A stretch of DNA of 37,556 bases from Clostridiales bacterium (GCA_019420945.1 JAHZGF010000027.1:1-37556), one strand, 5' to 3'. Counted from the stretch's first letter, positions 23,610 through 31,975 are shown. A program made the numbers and translations. The notes: generated by a model not told the origin, from the letters alone.

Positions 23610-25337
23610 TTAGTCCTTGATGGTCTCGGCAAAGGCGGCGTATTTGGCCACCTTCTCGTCGGCAGCGGCCTGGGTGGCATCGCTGCAGAGGATATAGACC
23701 TTGATCTTGGGCTCGGTGCCGGAGGGTCGGATGATGAAGCTGGTACCGTCCTCCAGCTCATAGCGCAGCACGTTGGAACCGGAGAGCTCCATGGTGGAGT
23801 CTTCGCCGGTAACGGTGTTGTGGACAGTGCCGGGCTGATAGTCCTTCTGCTCCACCACCTTGACGCCGGCCACTTCGCTGAGGGGATTCTGGCGCAGGTT
23901 GGCCATGATTTCCTTCATCTTGGCCATGCCGTCCAGGCCGGGCATCACCAGGTTGATGGTCTTTTCACGATAGTAGCCGTACTTGGCATAGCAGTCCTGC
24001 AGGGCGTCGTACATGGTCTTGCCCTGGGTGGCATAGTAGCAGGCGGCCTCGGCCAGGATCAGGGCGGCGGTCACGGCGTCCTTGTCCCGGACATAGTCGC
24101 CGAACATATAGCCGTAGGACTCCTCAAAGGCCATGATGACCTTGCCCTCGCCGCTCTCTTCCAGCTGGTTCTTCTTCTCCGCCAGGAACTTGAAGCCGGT
24201 GAAGGTGTCGTAGCACGCCACGCCGTTGGCTTCGGCCACCTTGCGGGCCATCTCAGTGGAGACAATGCTCTTCAGCGCAACAGGCTTCTCGGGCATCTTG
24301 CCGGAGCGCTTCATGGCGCCAATCAGGTAGTCCAGCAGGATGACACCGTTCTGGTTGCCGGTGATGGTGATGAACTCGCCGCTCTTGTCCCGGACCATGA
24401 TGCCGATGCGGTCAGCGTCGGGGTCGGAGCCCATAATGAAGGAGACATTCTGCTCCTTGGCCATCTGGACGGCAATGGCAAAGCCCTCGGGGTTCTCGGG
24501 GTTGGGGGAGGCCACGGTGGGGAAGTTGCCGTCAATGACCATCTGCTCGGGCACACAGATCACATGCTTCATGCCCATGCGCTTCAGAGCCTCGGGGATC
24601 AGCTTGTAGCCGGTACCGTGGAAGGGGGTGAAGATGATGGAGAAGTTGTCAGCCACCTTCTTAACGCTCTCGGGGTCATTGACCTGGGCCATGACGTTGG
24701 CCAGGAACTTCTCGTCGGTCTCCTCACCGATCAGGGTGATCATACCGCTGGCCAAAGCCTGGTCATAGTCCGCCAGCTGGATGGAGTCAAAAATATCCAG
24801 CTCATCCATCTTGGCGGCAATGGCGGAGGCGTGGTGGGGGGGCAGCTGGGCGCCATCCTCCCAATAGACCTTGTAGCCGTTGTATTCCTTGGGGTTGTGG
24901 GAGGCGGTGACGTTGACGCCGGCGATGGCACCATACTCCCGGACGGCAAAGGAGAGCTCCGGGGTGGGGCGCAGGCTGTCAAACAGCTTGACCTTGATGC
25001 CGTTGCCCGCCATGACTCTGGCGGTCTCCTTGGCGAACTCCTGGGAATTGTTGCGGCAGTCGAAGCAGACCACAACGCCCCGCTCCATGGCGGCGCTGCC
25101 CTCGGCCTTGATAACCTCGGCAAAGGCCTGGGTGGCGTGACGAATCACATGAATATTCATCCGGTTCAGGCCCACGGCCATGGTGCCGCGCAGACCGGCG
25201 GTGCCGAATTCCAGGGGGCCGAAGAAACGGCTTTCAATCTCCTTGGGGTCGTTGGCGATAGCCTGAAGCTCCGCCTTTTCCTCGGGACTGAGCGCAGGGG
25301 AACCCAGCCACTTTTGATAAGTTTCCATGTAAGCCAT
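23610..25337 (-). CDS. alpha-phosphohexomutase (phosphoglucomutase/phosphomannomutase family)
   Basis: A 575-residue enzyme of the large PgcA-type group that interconverts sugar 1- and 6-phosphates, probably glucose, for UDP-glucose and cell-wall glycan supply. The four domains are visible: FGTAGLRG near 44-51, the phosphoserine loop TASHNP (144-149, Ser146), the Mg-binding loop DPDADR (305-310), a sugar-binding loop (EESYGYMFGDYVRDKD) and the phosphate-binding RPSGTEPK near the C-terminus. The start has GGAGGT upstream. It is the last gene of the minus-strand cluster, 23 bases after rlmH. Exact sugar specificity unknown. Confidence 0.93.
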   Translation of the reverse strand: MAYMETYQKWLGSPALSPEEKAELQAIANDPKEIESRFFGPLEFGTAGLRGTMAVGLNRMNIHVIRHATQAFAEVIKAEGSAAMERGVVVCFDCRNNSQEFAKETARVMAGNGIKVKLFDSLRPTPELSFAVREYGAIAGVNVTASHNPKEYNGYKVYWEDGAQLPPHHASAIAAKMDELDIFDSIQLADYDQALASGMITLIGEETDEKFLANVMAQVNDPESVKKVADNFSIIFTPFHGTGYKLIPEALKRMGMKHVICVPEQMVIDGNFPTVASPNPENPEGFAIAVQMAKEQNVSFIMGSDPDADRIGIMVRDKSGEFITITGNQNGVILLDYLIGAMKRSGKMPEKPVALKSIVSTEMARKVAEANGVACYDTFTGFKFLAEKKNQLEESGEGKVIMAFEESYGYMFGDYVRDKDAVTAALILAEAACYYATQGKTMYDALQDCYAKYGYYREKTINLVMPGLDGMAKMKEIMANLRQNPLSEVAGVKVVEQKDYQPGTVHNTVTGEDSTMELSGSNVLRYELEDGTSFIIRPSGTEPKIKVYILCSDATQAAADEKVAKYAAFAETIKD

Positions 25338-25360
25338 AGGGGTACCTCCAGTGTGTAAAA

Positions 25361-25843
25361 TTATTTGTGATAACGGGACCCTTCATTGATTTGAAAGGCC
25401 CGGTAAATCTGTTCCAACAGCATGACTCTGGCCAGATGATGGGGAAAGGTCATGGGGGACATGGACAATTTGAAATCTGCCGCCGCCTTGGCTTTGGGGT
25501 GGAGCCCGAAGGAACTGCCGATCAGGAAGGTGAGTTGAGAGATGCCCCCCACCGTCCAGTCGGTGAATTTCCGGGCCAGATCCTCGCTGGAGAGCAGTTT
25601 GCCCTCCACGCACATGGCCACCACAGCCCCGGACTTGGGCAGCTTGGATTCGATCAGTTCGTATTCCCGCAGCAGAGCGGCGTCGATCTGGGCCTGGGAG
25701 GGTTTTTCCGGCAGCCGTTCTTCCGGCAGTTCTATCAGATTCAGTTTGCAGGAGCGGCTCAGCCGTTTACTGTATTCCTCCACTGCGGCCAGATAGAACT
25801 TCTCCTTCAGTTTTCCTACACAGATGACATTGACCGTCAGCAT
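25361..25843 (-). CDS. rlmH: 23S rRNA (pseudouridine1915-N3)-methyltransferase RlmH
   Basis: A 160-residue SPOUT methyltransferase that methylates pseudouridine 1915 in helix 69 of 23S rRNA. Key features are VICVGKLKEKFY at the N-terminus, FLIGSSFGLHP (SAM-binding knot loop), and the strongly conserved C-terminus LARVMLLEQIYRAFQINEGSRYHK-type segment ending in YHK. Full length. It starts 6 bases after the MBL gene stop, with GAGGT overlapping that end, so the two are coupled. Confidence 0.97.
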   Translation of the reverse strand: MLTVNVICVGKLKEKFYLAAVEEYSKRLSRSCKLNLIELPEERLPEKPSQAQIDAALLREYELIESKLPKSGAVVAMCVEGKLLSSEDLARKFTDWTVGGISQLTFLIGSSFGLHPKAKAAADFKLSMSPMTFPHHLARVMLLEQIYRAFQINEGSRYHK

Positions 25844-25849
25844 GATTCT

Positions 25850-26629
25850 TTAAACCTCAATGGGTTGGCAGCAGGTCTGCCGGGGGGCCACGGTGACAGA
25901 GACCTGATCAAACCCTCGCCGGGACAGCATGCCGCAGACCACGCTGCGGGCCCGCTCAGGCGTGTTGTTCTCGTGGCTCAAATGGGCCAGCACCAGTTTC
26001 TGGGTGCCGTGTTCCGCCAGCTCGCAGCACAGCTCGCCGCTGTCCTCGTTGGACAGATGGCCTCCGTCTCCCAAAATCCGCCGTTTCAGATAGGGGGGAT
26101 AGGCGCCGCTTTTGAGCCAATCCACGTCGTGATTTGCCTCCACCAGGGCCAACTGAGAGCCGTAAATGCTCTGGCGTACCTCCTCGGTGACAAAGCCCAG
26201 GTCGGTGACCACTGAACATTTGCGTGCTCCGTCAGAGACGGTATAGCCTACGCTGCCCGGGGCATCATGGGGGGTGGAGAAGGCCTGCACCTTCAAACTG
26301 CCGAAGGAGACAGGCTCCTGGGGCTGAAGGGTATGTAGCCGCCCGGCGGCGCCCTCCACCTGCCGGGCGATGACGGCGCCGGTGGCCTCAGTGGCGTAGA
26401 CCGGGCAAGTCACCCGTTTCAGCAGCACCCGCAGTCCGCTGATGTGGTCGGAATGGGAGTGAGTGATGCAGATAGCGTCCAGCTGTGCCGGTTCCAGTCC
26501 CAACTGTCTTAGTCCGTCGCAGATTCGCTTGGCGGAGATGCCGGCGTCGATGAGCAGGGAAGTGGTTTCGTTGAAGACCAGCACGGCGTTGCCGCTGGAG
26601 CCGCTGGCCAGGGTACACAGTTCCAGCAA
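25850..26629 (-). CDS. walJ: MBL-fold metallohydrolase, WalJ/YycJ family
   Basis: A 259-residue metallo-beta-lactamase-fold protein with the metal-binding motif HSHSDH at 57-62, later histidines in STPHDAPG and VEANHD, and LAHLSHEN near the C-terminus. This matches YycJ/WalJ, a Firmicute nuclease-like protein encoded with walRK and close to rlmH in Bacillus; walRK is not present here. The start is TTG 26627-26629, ten bases after AGGAGG; there is no ATG alternative. Biochemical role (5'-3' exonuclease or mismatch-repair associated) is known only for a few relatives. Confidence 0.82.
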   Translation of the reverse strand: MLELCTLASGSSGNAVLVFNETTSLLIDAGISAKRICDGLRQLGLEPAQLDAICITHSHSDHISGLRVLLKRVTCPVYATEATGAVIARQVEGAAGRLHTLQPQEPVSFGSLKVQAFSTPHDAPGSVGYTVSDGARKCSVVTDLGFVTEEVRQSIYGSQLALVEANHDVDWLKSGAYPPYLKRRILGDGGHLSNEDSGELCCELAEHGTQKLVLAHLSHENNTPERARSVVCGMLSRRGFDQVSVTVAPRQTCCQPIEV

Positions 26630-26650
26630 AAGGGTTCTACCTCCTGAATG

Positions 26651-26681
26651 AAAACAGACGACGGCAAATGCCGCCGCCTGT
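26651..26681 (-). terminator. minus-strand terminator between murA and walJ
   Basis: On the minus strand ACAGGCGGCGGC pairs with GCCGTCGTCTGT through two G-U wobbles, followed by TTTT. On the plus strand the same positions give A-C mismatches, so the hairpin favours the minus-strand RNA. It may only partly terminate, since no clear promoter for walJ follows. Confidence 0.65.
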
Positions 26682-26691
26682 GGGTCGCTGA

Positions 26692-27987
26692 TTAGCTTAC
26701 GTTGGAATGATGACTGGCTTCATCCGGGAACTCCACCAGTCGGATGTCGGCGCCAACACCCTTCAATTTTTCCACAATATTTTCGTAGCCACGCTCCACA
26801 TGGTGAATGTGGTCGATTTCAGTGATGCCATCGGCAGCCAGACCGGCCACCACCATGGCGGCGCCTGCCCGGAGATCGAAGGCCCGGACCGGAGCACCGG
26901 TGAGCTTGCCGACGCCCTCAATAACGGCTACTTTGCCGTCCACCTGGATCTTGGCACCCATCCGCTTGAGTTCGTCGGTGTAGCGGTAACGGTTGTCCCA
27001 GATGGTTTCGGTAACCAGACTGGTTCCCTGAGCCAGACAGAGGCAGACCGCGATCTGGGACTGCATATCGGTGGGGAAGCCCGGGTAGGGCAGAGTCTTG
27101 ATATTGGTGTGCTTCATGACGCCTTCCCGGGACACCAGCAGGCTGTCGCCAATCTCCTCAATGCGAACTCCCATTTCCACCAACTTGGCGGTGATGCAGT
27201 CCAAATGCTTGGGAATGACGTTTTTGATGAGCACACTGCCGCCGGCAGCAGCCACGGCGGTCATATAGGTGCCCGCCTCGATCTGATCCGGAATGATGGA
27301 GTAAGTGCCGCCATGGAGCCGGTTCACTCCACGAATCTTGATGGTGTCGGTACCGGCGCCCATGATGTTGCCGCCCATGGCGTTGATAAAGTTGGCCAGG
27401 TCCACGATGTGGGGCTCCTTGGCGGCGTTCTCGATGATGGTGGTACCCCGGGCAAAGACCGAGGCCAGAATCACATTCATGGTGGTGCCCACAGAGGCCT
27501 GATCCAGGTAAATGTGAGTGCCCTTCAGACCGTCTTCCGGCGCCTGGGCAAAAACAAAGCCATTCCGTACCTCTACATTAGCCCCCAGGGCGGTAAAGCC
27601 CTTGATGTGCAGATCGATGGGCCGGGCACCCAGGTTGCAGCCACCGGGCATAGCCACCTGAGCGTTGCCGTGGCGGCCCAGCAGGGCACCAATAAAATAG
27701 TAAGAGGCACGGAACTGGCGGGAGAGTTCATAGGAGACGTCGGTACGCTTCACACGAGAGCAGTCAATCTCCACAGTATTGCGGTTAATGGTACGAACAT
27801 TGGCACCCAGCTCCTGGAGAATTTCCAGAATCAGGGTCACGTCGCTGATCTGAGGAATATTTTCAATCCGGCAGGGACCGTCCACCAACAAGGAGGCGGG
27901 AAGAATAGCAACAGCGGCATTTTTTGCGCCGCTGATATTGATTTCTCCGTGAAGGGGCTTGCCGCCCTGAATCACATATTTCAACAA
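26692..27987 (-). CDS. murA: UDP-N-acetylglucosamine 1-carboxyvinyltransferase
   Basis: MurA adds enolpyruvate from PEP to UDP-GlcNAc, the first committed step of peptidoglycan synthesis in the cytosol. The 431-residue protein has ISGAKNAAVAILPASLL, RASYYFIGALL, and the active-site loop PGGCNLGARP with Cys117, the residue alkylated by fosfomycin, so the enzyme is predicted fosfomycin-sensitive. LRAGAAMVVAGLAADG and the ERGYENIVEKL segment complete the signature. There is no ATG; the start is TTG 27985-27987 (or the adjacent TTG) with GAGGGTG about 8 bases upstream. Firmicutes often carry two MurA genes; which one this is cannot be told. Confidence 0.95.
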   Translation of the reverse strand: MLKYVIQGGKPLHGEINISGAKNAAVAILPASLLVDGPCRIENIPQISDVTLILEILQELGANVRTINRNTVEIDCSRVKRTDVSYELSRQFRASYYFIGALLGRHGNAQVAMPGGCNLGARPIDLHIKGFTALGANVEVRNGFVFAQAPEDGLKGTHIYLDQASVGTTMNVILASVFARGTTIIENAAKEPHIVDLANFINAMGGNIMGAGTDTIKIRGVNRLHGGTYSIIPDQIEAGTYMTAVAAAGGSVLIKNVIPKHLDCITAKLVEMGVRIEEIGDSLLVSREGVMKHTNIKTLPYPGFPTDMQSQIAVCLCLAQGTSLVTETIWDNRYRYTDELKRMGAKIQVDGKVAVIEGVGKLTGAPVRAFDLRAGAAMVVAGLAADGITEIDHIHHVERGYENIVEKLKGVGADIRLVEFPDEASHHSNVS

Positions 27988-28097
27988 AGGAATGCACCCT
28001 CTTTATTTGATGTAGAAAGCCCGACAAAGCTGGCAAAGACAGGAAAATTGACGGCCGGAGCAAAGGGCTCGACGCACCGTCTCCTTTACATAACCAA

Positions 28098-28126
28098 AGT
28101 ATACCACTTATGAGGGAAAAAATCAA
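28098..28126 (-). promoter_or_regulatory. promoter of murA
   Basis: On the minus strand TTGATT (28121-28126), a 17-base spacer and TATACT (28098-28103). The leader to the TTG start is about 105 bases. It is back to back with the smpB promoter. Confidence 0.7.
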
Positions 28127-28183
28127 AGAAAATTTTAAATTTCTGCAAGGAATCGGTCTTGACAGAGTTCGAGGTTTGCTCGC

Positions 28184-28212
28184 TTGACAGATGTGGTAAA
28201 ATATATGATACT
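28184..28212 (+). promoter_or_regulatory. promoter of smpB
   Basis: Perfect TTGACA (28184-28189), a 17-base spacer and GATACT (28207-28212). Another perfect TTGACA at 28159-28164 has no -10 at a workable distance. The leader would be only about 18 bases and holds AAGGAGGT. It probably serves smpB, the cyclophilin gene and perhaps ssrA. Confidence 0.6.
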
Positions 28213-28236
28213 GAAGAACTGGAAGGAGGTGCCGGT

Positions 28237-28704
28237 ATGGCCGGTCCGGGGACCCATACGGTGGCCAGCAATCGCAAGGCCTACCACGATTATTATATCG
28301 AAGATCGGTATGAGGCCGGCATCGAGCTGACCGGTACTGAGGTGAAGAGTATTCGTCAGGGCAAGCTGAACCTGAAGGACTCTTTCTGCCATGTGAAGAA
28401 CGGGGAACTGTTCCTCTATGGAATGCATATTTCCCCCTATGAGAAGGGCAACATCTTCAACAAGGATCCCCTTCGCACCCGCAAGCTGCTGATGCACAAG
28501 CGGGAAATCTTGAAACTCAGCGCCAGAATTCAGCAGGACGGTTACTCCTTGATTCCGCTGAGCGTCTATTTCAAAAACGCCAAGGTAAAGGTGGAACTGG
28601 GACTGGCCCGGGGCAAAAAGCTCTATGACAAGCGGGCTTCCGCCGCCGAGCGGGACGCCAAGCGGGACATGGACCGGGCAATGAAAACCCAGCGCTACCG
28701 CTGA
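28237..28704 (+). CDS. smpB: SsrA-binding protein SmpB
   Basis: SmpB binds tmRNA and takes it to ribosomes stalled on mRNAs without stop codons. The 155-residue protein has the OB-fold core (AYHDYYIEDRYEAGIELTGTEVKS), ISPYEKGN, the KLYDKR segment and a basic C-terminal tail (ERDAKRDMDRAMK) that enters the mRNA channel. The start is ATG 28237 with AAGGAGGT; a longer in-frame ORF upstream overlaps the promoter. Its partner RNA ssrA lies 634 bases downstream, with only one gene in between. Confidence 0.97.
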   Translation: MAGPGTHTVASNRKAYHDYYIEDRYEAGIELTGTEVKSIRQGKLNLKDSFCHVKNGELFLYGMHISPYEKGNIFNKDPLRTRKLLMHKREILKLSARIQQDGYSLIPLSVYFKNAKVKVELGLARGKKLYDKRASAAERDAKRDMDRAMKTQRYR

Positions 28705-28741
28705 TTTTATTATGCTACATCAATCAGGAGGTCAAACAGAT

Positions 28742-29284
28742 ATGGCTCAGAACCCTATCGTCACCATTGAGATGGAAAACGGCGGCAAGATCGTCGCCGA
28801 GCTTTTCCCCGACATCGCGCCGGAGTCCGTGCGCAACTTCGTTTCCCTGGTCAACAAGGGCTTTTACAACGGTCTGATCTTCCACCGGGTCATCTCCGGC
28901 TTTATGATCCAGGGCGGCGACCCCCAGGGCACCGGCATGGGCGGCCCCGGCTACTGCATCAAGGGTGAGTTTAAGGCCAACGGTGTCAACAACAAGCTGT
29001 CCCACAAGCGGGGCGTGCTCTCCTTCGCCCGGAGCCAGGCTTTCAACTCCGCCGGCAGCCAGTTCTTCATCATGCACGCCGACGGCGATTTCCTGGACGG
29101 CCAGTATGCCGCCTTTGGTGCCGTCACCGAGGGCATGGATGTGGTGGATGCCATCGCCGCCACCAAGACCGGCCCCAATGACCGCCCCGCCCAGGACCAG
29201 CGGATGAAGACGGTCACCGTGGAGACTTTTGGCGTAGACTATGGCGAGCCCCAGAAGCTGGCGGATCCCTACGGCCGCTTCTGA
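28742..29284 (+). CDS. ppiB: cyclophilin-type peptidyl-prolyl cis-trans isomerase
   Basis: A 180-residue cytosolic cyclophilin catalysing proline isomerisation. It has FHRV with the catalytic Arg at residue 49, FMIQGGDPQGTGMGG, and SQFFI, the standard active site; no signal peptide. The start is ATG 28742 with AGGAGGT upstream, and an in-frame ATG at 28712 lacks a ribosome site. It sits between smpB and ssrA, with no visible terminator after smpB. The C-terminal 20 residues (YGEPQKLADPYGRF) extend beyond the minimal fold. Confidence 0.94.
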   Translation: MAQNPIVTIEMENGGKIVAELFPDIAPESVRNFVSLVNKGFYNGLIFHRVISGFMIQGGDPQGTGMGGPGYCIKGEFKANGVNNKLSHKRGVLSFARSQAFNSAGSQFFIMHADGDFLDGQYAAFGAVTEGMDVVDAIAATKTGPNDRPAQDQRMKTVTVETFGVDYGEPQKLADPYGRF

Positions 29285-29308
29285 GCCGGAATCATGATGT
29301 AACCCAAT

Positions 29309-29333
29309 GCCCGCCCTATGAAAAGGGGCGGGC
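29309..29333 (+). other. GC hairpin just upstream of tmRNA
   Basis: GCCCGCCC (29309-29316) pairs with GGGCGGGC (29326-29333), leaving an A-rich loop. It ends five bases before the predicted 5' end of ssrA and has no T-run. It may be a precursor processing structure or a weak terminator for ppiB. No promoter is evident in the 54-base gap, so ssrA may be co-transcribed or use a promoter inside ppiB. Confidence 0.4.
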
Positions 29334-29338
29334 CATAT

Positions 29339-29725
29339 GGGGGCGTACCGGTTTCGACGGGGATGCTGAATCCGGAATAGCGGGCGGTGGCGCCTGGCCA
29401 CCTTAAAACGGGCACCTTATAAATTAAAGAACAACGACAATACTGTTGCTGTTGCTGCGTAAGCAGCACGCTGCCCCTTTGGCAGCCTGACGCCCTCTTT
29501 GGCGTCCCGCCGATCCCGGTTAGGCCGCGCGCCGGGCTGGGCGATACCGTTTAGCGGTGTACTTGAGTCCGCAAAGCTTTGAGCGGACCAGGAATCATGA
29601 AGCTACCGAGTCGGTAAGGGTTTCGGCTCTCGTGCCGGCGAGGGAATGTAAATAACCGAATGCGCCCGGAGAAGTTCCGGTGGATGTGTTTTCGGACGGG
29701 GGTTCAACTCCCCCCGCCTCCACCA
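29339..29725 (+). ncRNA. ssrA: transfer-messenger RNA (tmRNA, SsrA)
   Basis: The 5' end GGGGGCG pairs with CGCCTCC before ACCA; the third pair is G-U, the alanyl-tRNA synthetase identity element of tmRNA. GTTTCGACGGGG follows the 5' stem, and GGTTCAACTCC forms the T-arm at the 3' end, with an encoded CCA (29723-29725). The tag frame runs from a probable GCA resume codon (29412) to TAA (29460-29462), giving (A)APYKLKNNDNTVAVAA. The AVAA end fits a proteolysis tag. The resume codon is inferred. Length 387 fits one-piece tmRNA with pseudoknots in the middle. Confidence 0.97.
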
Positions 29726-29726
29726 T

Positions 29727-29760
29727 AAAAATCCCGAATGCATATGCATTCGGGATTTTT
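29727..29760 (+). terminator. terminator of ssrA
   Basis: A long palindrome of AAAAATCCCGAATGC facing GCATTCGGGATTTTT, immediately after the tmRNA CCA end. A-run and T-run flank it, so it may act in both directions. Confidence 0.93.
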
Positions 29761-29818
29761 ATTTGCCCACACCGGAGAGAGTTGCTCCAGATGCAGAGTC
29801 CTTCAGAAGTGTGCGGAG

Positions 29819-29847
29819 TTGACAATCCCCCGGAGAGAGGGTATCCT
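29819..29847 (+). promoter_or_regulatory. promoter of the second beta-helix surface protein
   Basis: Perfect TTGACA (29819-29824), a 17-base spacer and TATCCT (29842-29847). The leader is about 45 bases and ends in AAAAGGAGGT. Confidence 0.7.
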
Positions 29848-29898
29848 AAGAAAGAAATATAAGGCCAATGGATTTTCACAAAAAGGAGGTTTATCATT

Positions 29899-31797
29899 GT
29901 GAAAACAAAAAAGCTACTTGCAGTGCTGCTTGCGGCTGTGATGACGGTGGCATTGATGCCGTCCTGGGCCCTGGCAGCGGATACAGGTGTAGCGGACGCA
30001 GCTGCTTTGGAAGAAGCAATTGCAAATGCGCCTGACGGACAGGAGACTGTGATTACACTGGAATCCAGCCTGGAACTGACTGAAACGATTGTGATCGGAG
30101 AAAACAAGCAGATCAAGCTGGAGATGAATGGCCAGACCATTACCGTTTCCGATAACTTTACGGGGCGCCCCTTCACCATCAATGGCGCTCTGAGTGTCAC
30201 CGGTAATGGCACCATCGATACGACCAATTGTCAAACTGCGTACGGCTCTTTTGATAACTACGGAAGCCTTGTGATCGAAAACGGCAACTATATCGGTTCT
30301 GTTTTGGCTGGCGGATCTGTTGTAAAGAATCGTCCCGAGTCCTACTGCGAAATTTACGACGGATTCTTTAATGGCACTCCTACCGCTGTATATAACGAAG
30401 GCGTTACCAAGATCTATGGGGGAACCTTTGACGGTCGCAGCTGCTCTGTCTGCAGCTCTTCCAGTTGGGGATACACCATTCAGAGCCATTGGAATAATAA
30501 AGGCGCCTCTAAGCCGGAATTTTATTTCTATAACGGCACGGTGATCGGTGTGCAGGGCGCCTTCTCTACATCGGCGGGTTATTCGGAAATTCACGACGGT
30601 ACCTTTGAGACCGTGTCCTGTGATAAGCATCCGAATGCCACAACTGCCTGGTATGCGCTGTATATTGCCGGCGAGTCCGGTGAAGTGGAAAGCCATGTGT
30701 ATGGCGGTACCTTTACCTCTGCCTCCAAATACGCTGTTTACATCGGTAACAGCAATGATGGCGGAGAAAAGCAGCAGGCTGCTGCTTATATCCATGGTGG
30801 AACCTTTACCTCTGGTCGCTCCGATTATGTTATTTATGAGGACGTCAACCTGGGCAGACTGGATATCACCGGCGGTATGTTCTATCTGAATGATAATTCT
30901 GTTGCCGACGTGTCCAAATGGATGAATGAAGACTATATGCAGGATGAATCCGGCGCAATTGTCCACAATCATGCCAAGGATCTTGTGCATGTGCCTGACC
31001 AGCAACCCACCTGCACAGAACCTGGCAATAGCGAATATTGGTATTGTGAAGTGTGCGATCTGTATTTCCAGGATGCCGATGCCAAGACTGAAATCGCAAA
31101 GGAAGATACAGTGATCCCGGCTGCAAGACATAAGCTGACCAAGACTGAGGAGAAGGCGGCTACCTGCACGGAGAAAGGTAATGAGGAATACTGGGCTTGC
31201 GAGGTTTGCGGCAAGTATTTCAGCGACGAGGCCTGCACCCAGGAGATTAACCTGGCGGATACGGTGATTGCAGCTACCGGCCACAGCTATGAGAATGGTA
31301 AATGCACCGTCTGCGGCGCACTGGATCCTGATTATGTGCAGTTCGTTCCGGAGATCATTGCCGGCACCAACGGCACCTGGCAGAAGGGAAGTAAGGACGG
31401 TATGTCCTTTACCTCCAACGCAGAATTTGCCGATTTCCTGAAGGTTCAGGTGGACGGCAAGGATGTCGATAAAGCCAACTATGAGGTCAAAGAGGGCAGC
31501 ACCATCGTCACCCTGAAGGCCTCCTATCTGGAGACCCTGACCGAGGGCCAGCACAGCCTGTCCATCGTCTCCCAGACCGGTACTGCCACCACCACCTTCA
31601 CCATTCAGGGGGCTTCTGTCACCGATCCTGATGGGGATGCAAATGCACCTCAGACCGGCGACACCACCCAGAAGGGCGACAGCACCAGCCCCAAGACCGG
31701 GGACAGCAGCCAGCCTTTGTTCTGGATGACGCTGTTGCTGGTGGCCGGCGGAGGACTCGGCGCCATGGTTTACAGCAAAAAGCGCAGCCGGAAGTAA
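29899..31797 (+). CDS. cell-wall-anchored beta-helix surface protein
   Basis: The start is GTG 29899 after AGGAGGT (29884-29890). The 632-residue protein has a signal peptide (1-26, cleavage after ALA), a right-handed beta-helix region (about 30-330) with repeated IYGGTF and HGGTF turns, two Cys modules of the form YW(Y/A)CEVC near 376 and 434 and a shorter CTVCG, an Ig-like module (KVQVDGKDVDKANYEV), a Thr-rich linker, sorting signal PKTGD at 598-602, a membrane helix and tail KKRSRK. It is a probable sortase substrate facing the gut lumen, and a likely adhesin or polysaccharide-binding protein. The opening MKTKKLLAVL and overall plan match the interrupted gene at 1273-3624. Function otherwise unknown. 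Confidence 0.88.
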   Translation: MKTKKLLAVLLAAVMTVALMPSWALAADTGVADAAALEEAIANAPDGQETVITLESSLELTETIVIGENKQIKLEMNGQTITVSDNFTGRPFTINGALSVTGNGTIDTTNCQTAYGSFDNYGSLVIENGNYIGSVLAGGSVVKNRPESYCEIYDGFFNGTPTAVYNEGVTKIYGGTFDGRSCSVCSSSSWGYTIQSHWNNKGASKPEFYFYNGTVIGVQGAFSTSAGYSEIHDGTFETVSCDKHPNATTAWYALYIAGESGEVESHVYGGTFTSASKYAVYIGNSNDGGEKQQAAAYIHGGTFTSGRSDYVIYEDVNLGRLDITGGMFYLNDNSVADVSKWMNEDYMQDESGAIVHNHAKDLVHVPDQQPTCTEPGNSEYWYCEVCDLYFQDADAKTEIAKEDTVIPAARHKLTKTEEKAATCTEKGNEEYWACEVCGKYFSDEACTQEINLADTVIAATGHSYENGKCTVCGALDPDYVQFVPEIIAGTNGTWQKGSKDGMSFTSNAEFADFLKVQVDGKDVDKANYEVKEGSTIVTLKASYLETLTEGQHSLSIVSQTGTATTTFTIQGASVTDPDGDANAPQTGDTTQKGDSTSPKTGDSSQPLFWMTLLLVAGGGLGAMVYSKKRSRK

Positions 31798-31811
31798 TTC
31801 TATTACAGATA

Positions 31812-31847
31812 AAATCAGACGGTTCCTATGGGAACCGTCTGATTTTT
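31812..31847 (+). terminator. terminator of the surface protein gene
   Basis: AATCAGACGGTTCC pairs with GGAACCGTCTGATT around TATG, followed by a run of T (to about 31848). It lies 15 bases past the stop. Confidence 0.93.
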
Positions 31848-31919
31848 TTATCATCTGGAGCATCTTTAGATGAGTTTAAAACTTGCTCGTAACTTTATAT
31901 TCCAATATGTGAAAATCGC

Positions 31920-31975
31920 TTGTAACATTGTGAGAGTTGCAGTAAAATAAAAGATAAATAACGGGTGTTATTTAT
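31920..31975 (+). promoter_or_regulatory. promoter and palindromic operator-like site of the tetR-redox operon
   Basis: TTGTAA (31920-31925), a 17-base spacer and TAAAAT (31943-31948) form a sigma-A-type promoter. The predicted start falls at the left arm of a perfect inverted repeat, ATAAATAAC (31954-31962) and GTTATTTAT (31967-31975), with spacer GGGT. A 22-bp palindrome over the transcription start, 25 bases before a TetR gene, is the usual place for an autoregulatory operator. Confidence 0.65.

Noticed and set aside
29680..29862. 60-codon frame over the 3' part of ssrA
   Set aside because: It covers the tmRNA T-arm, CCA end and terminator, so it is not a gene.
29914..31863. 649-codon minus-strand open frame opposite the second surface protein
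   Set aside because: It has no ribosome site or family resemblance; the plus-strand frame has signal peptide, sorting motif, promoter and terminator.
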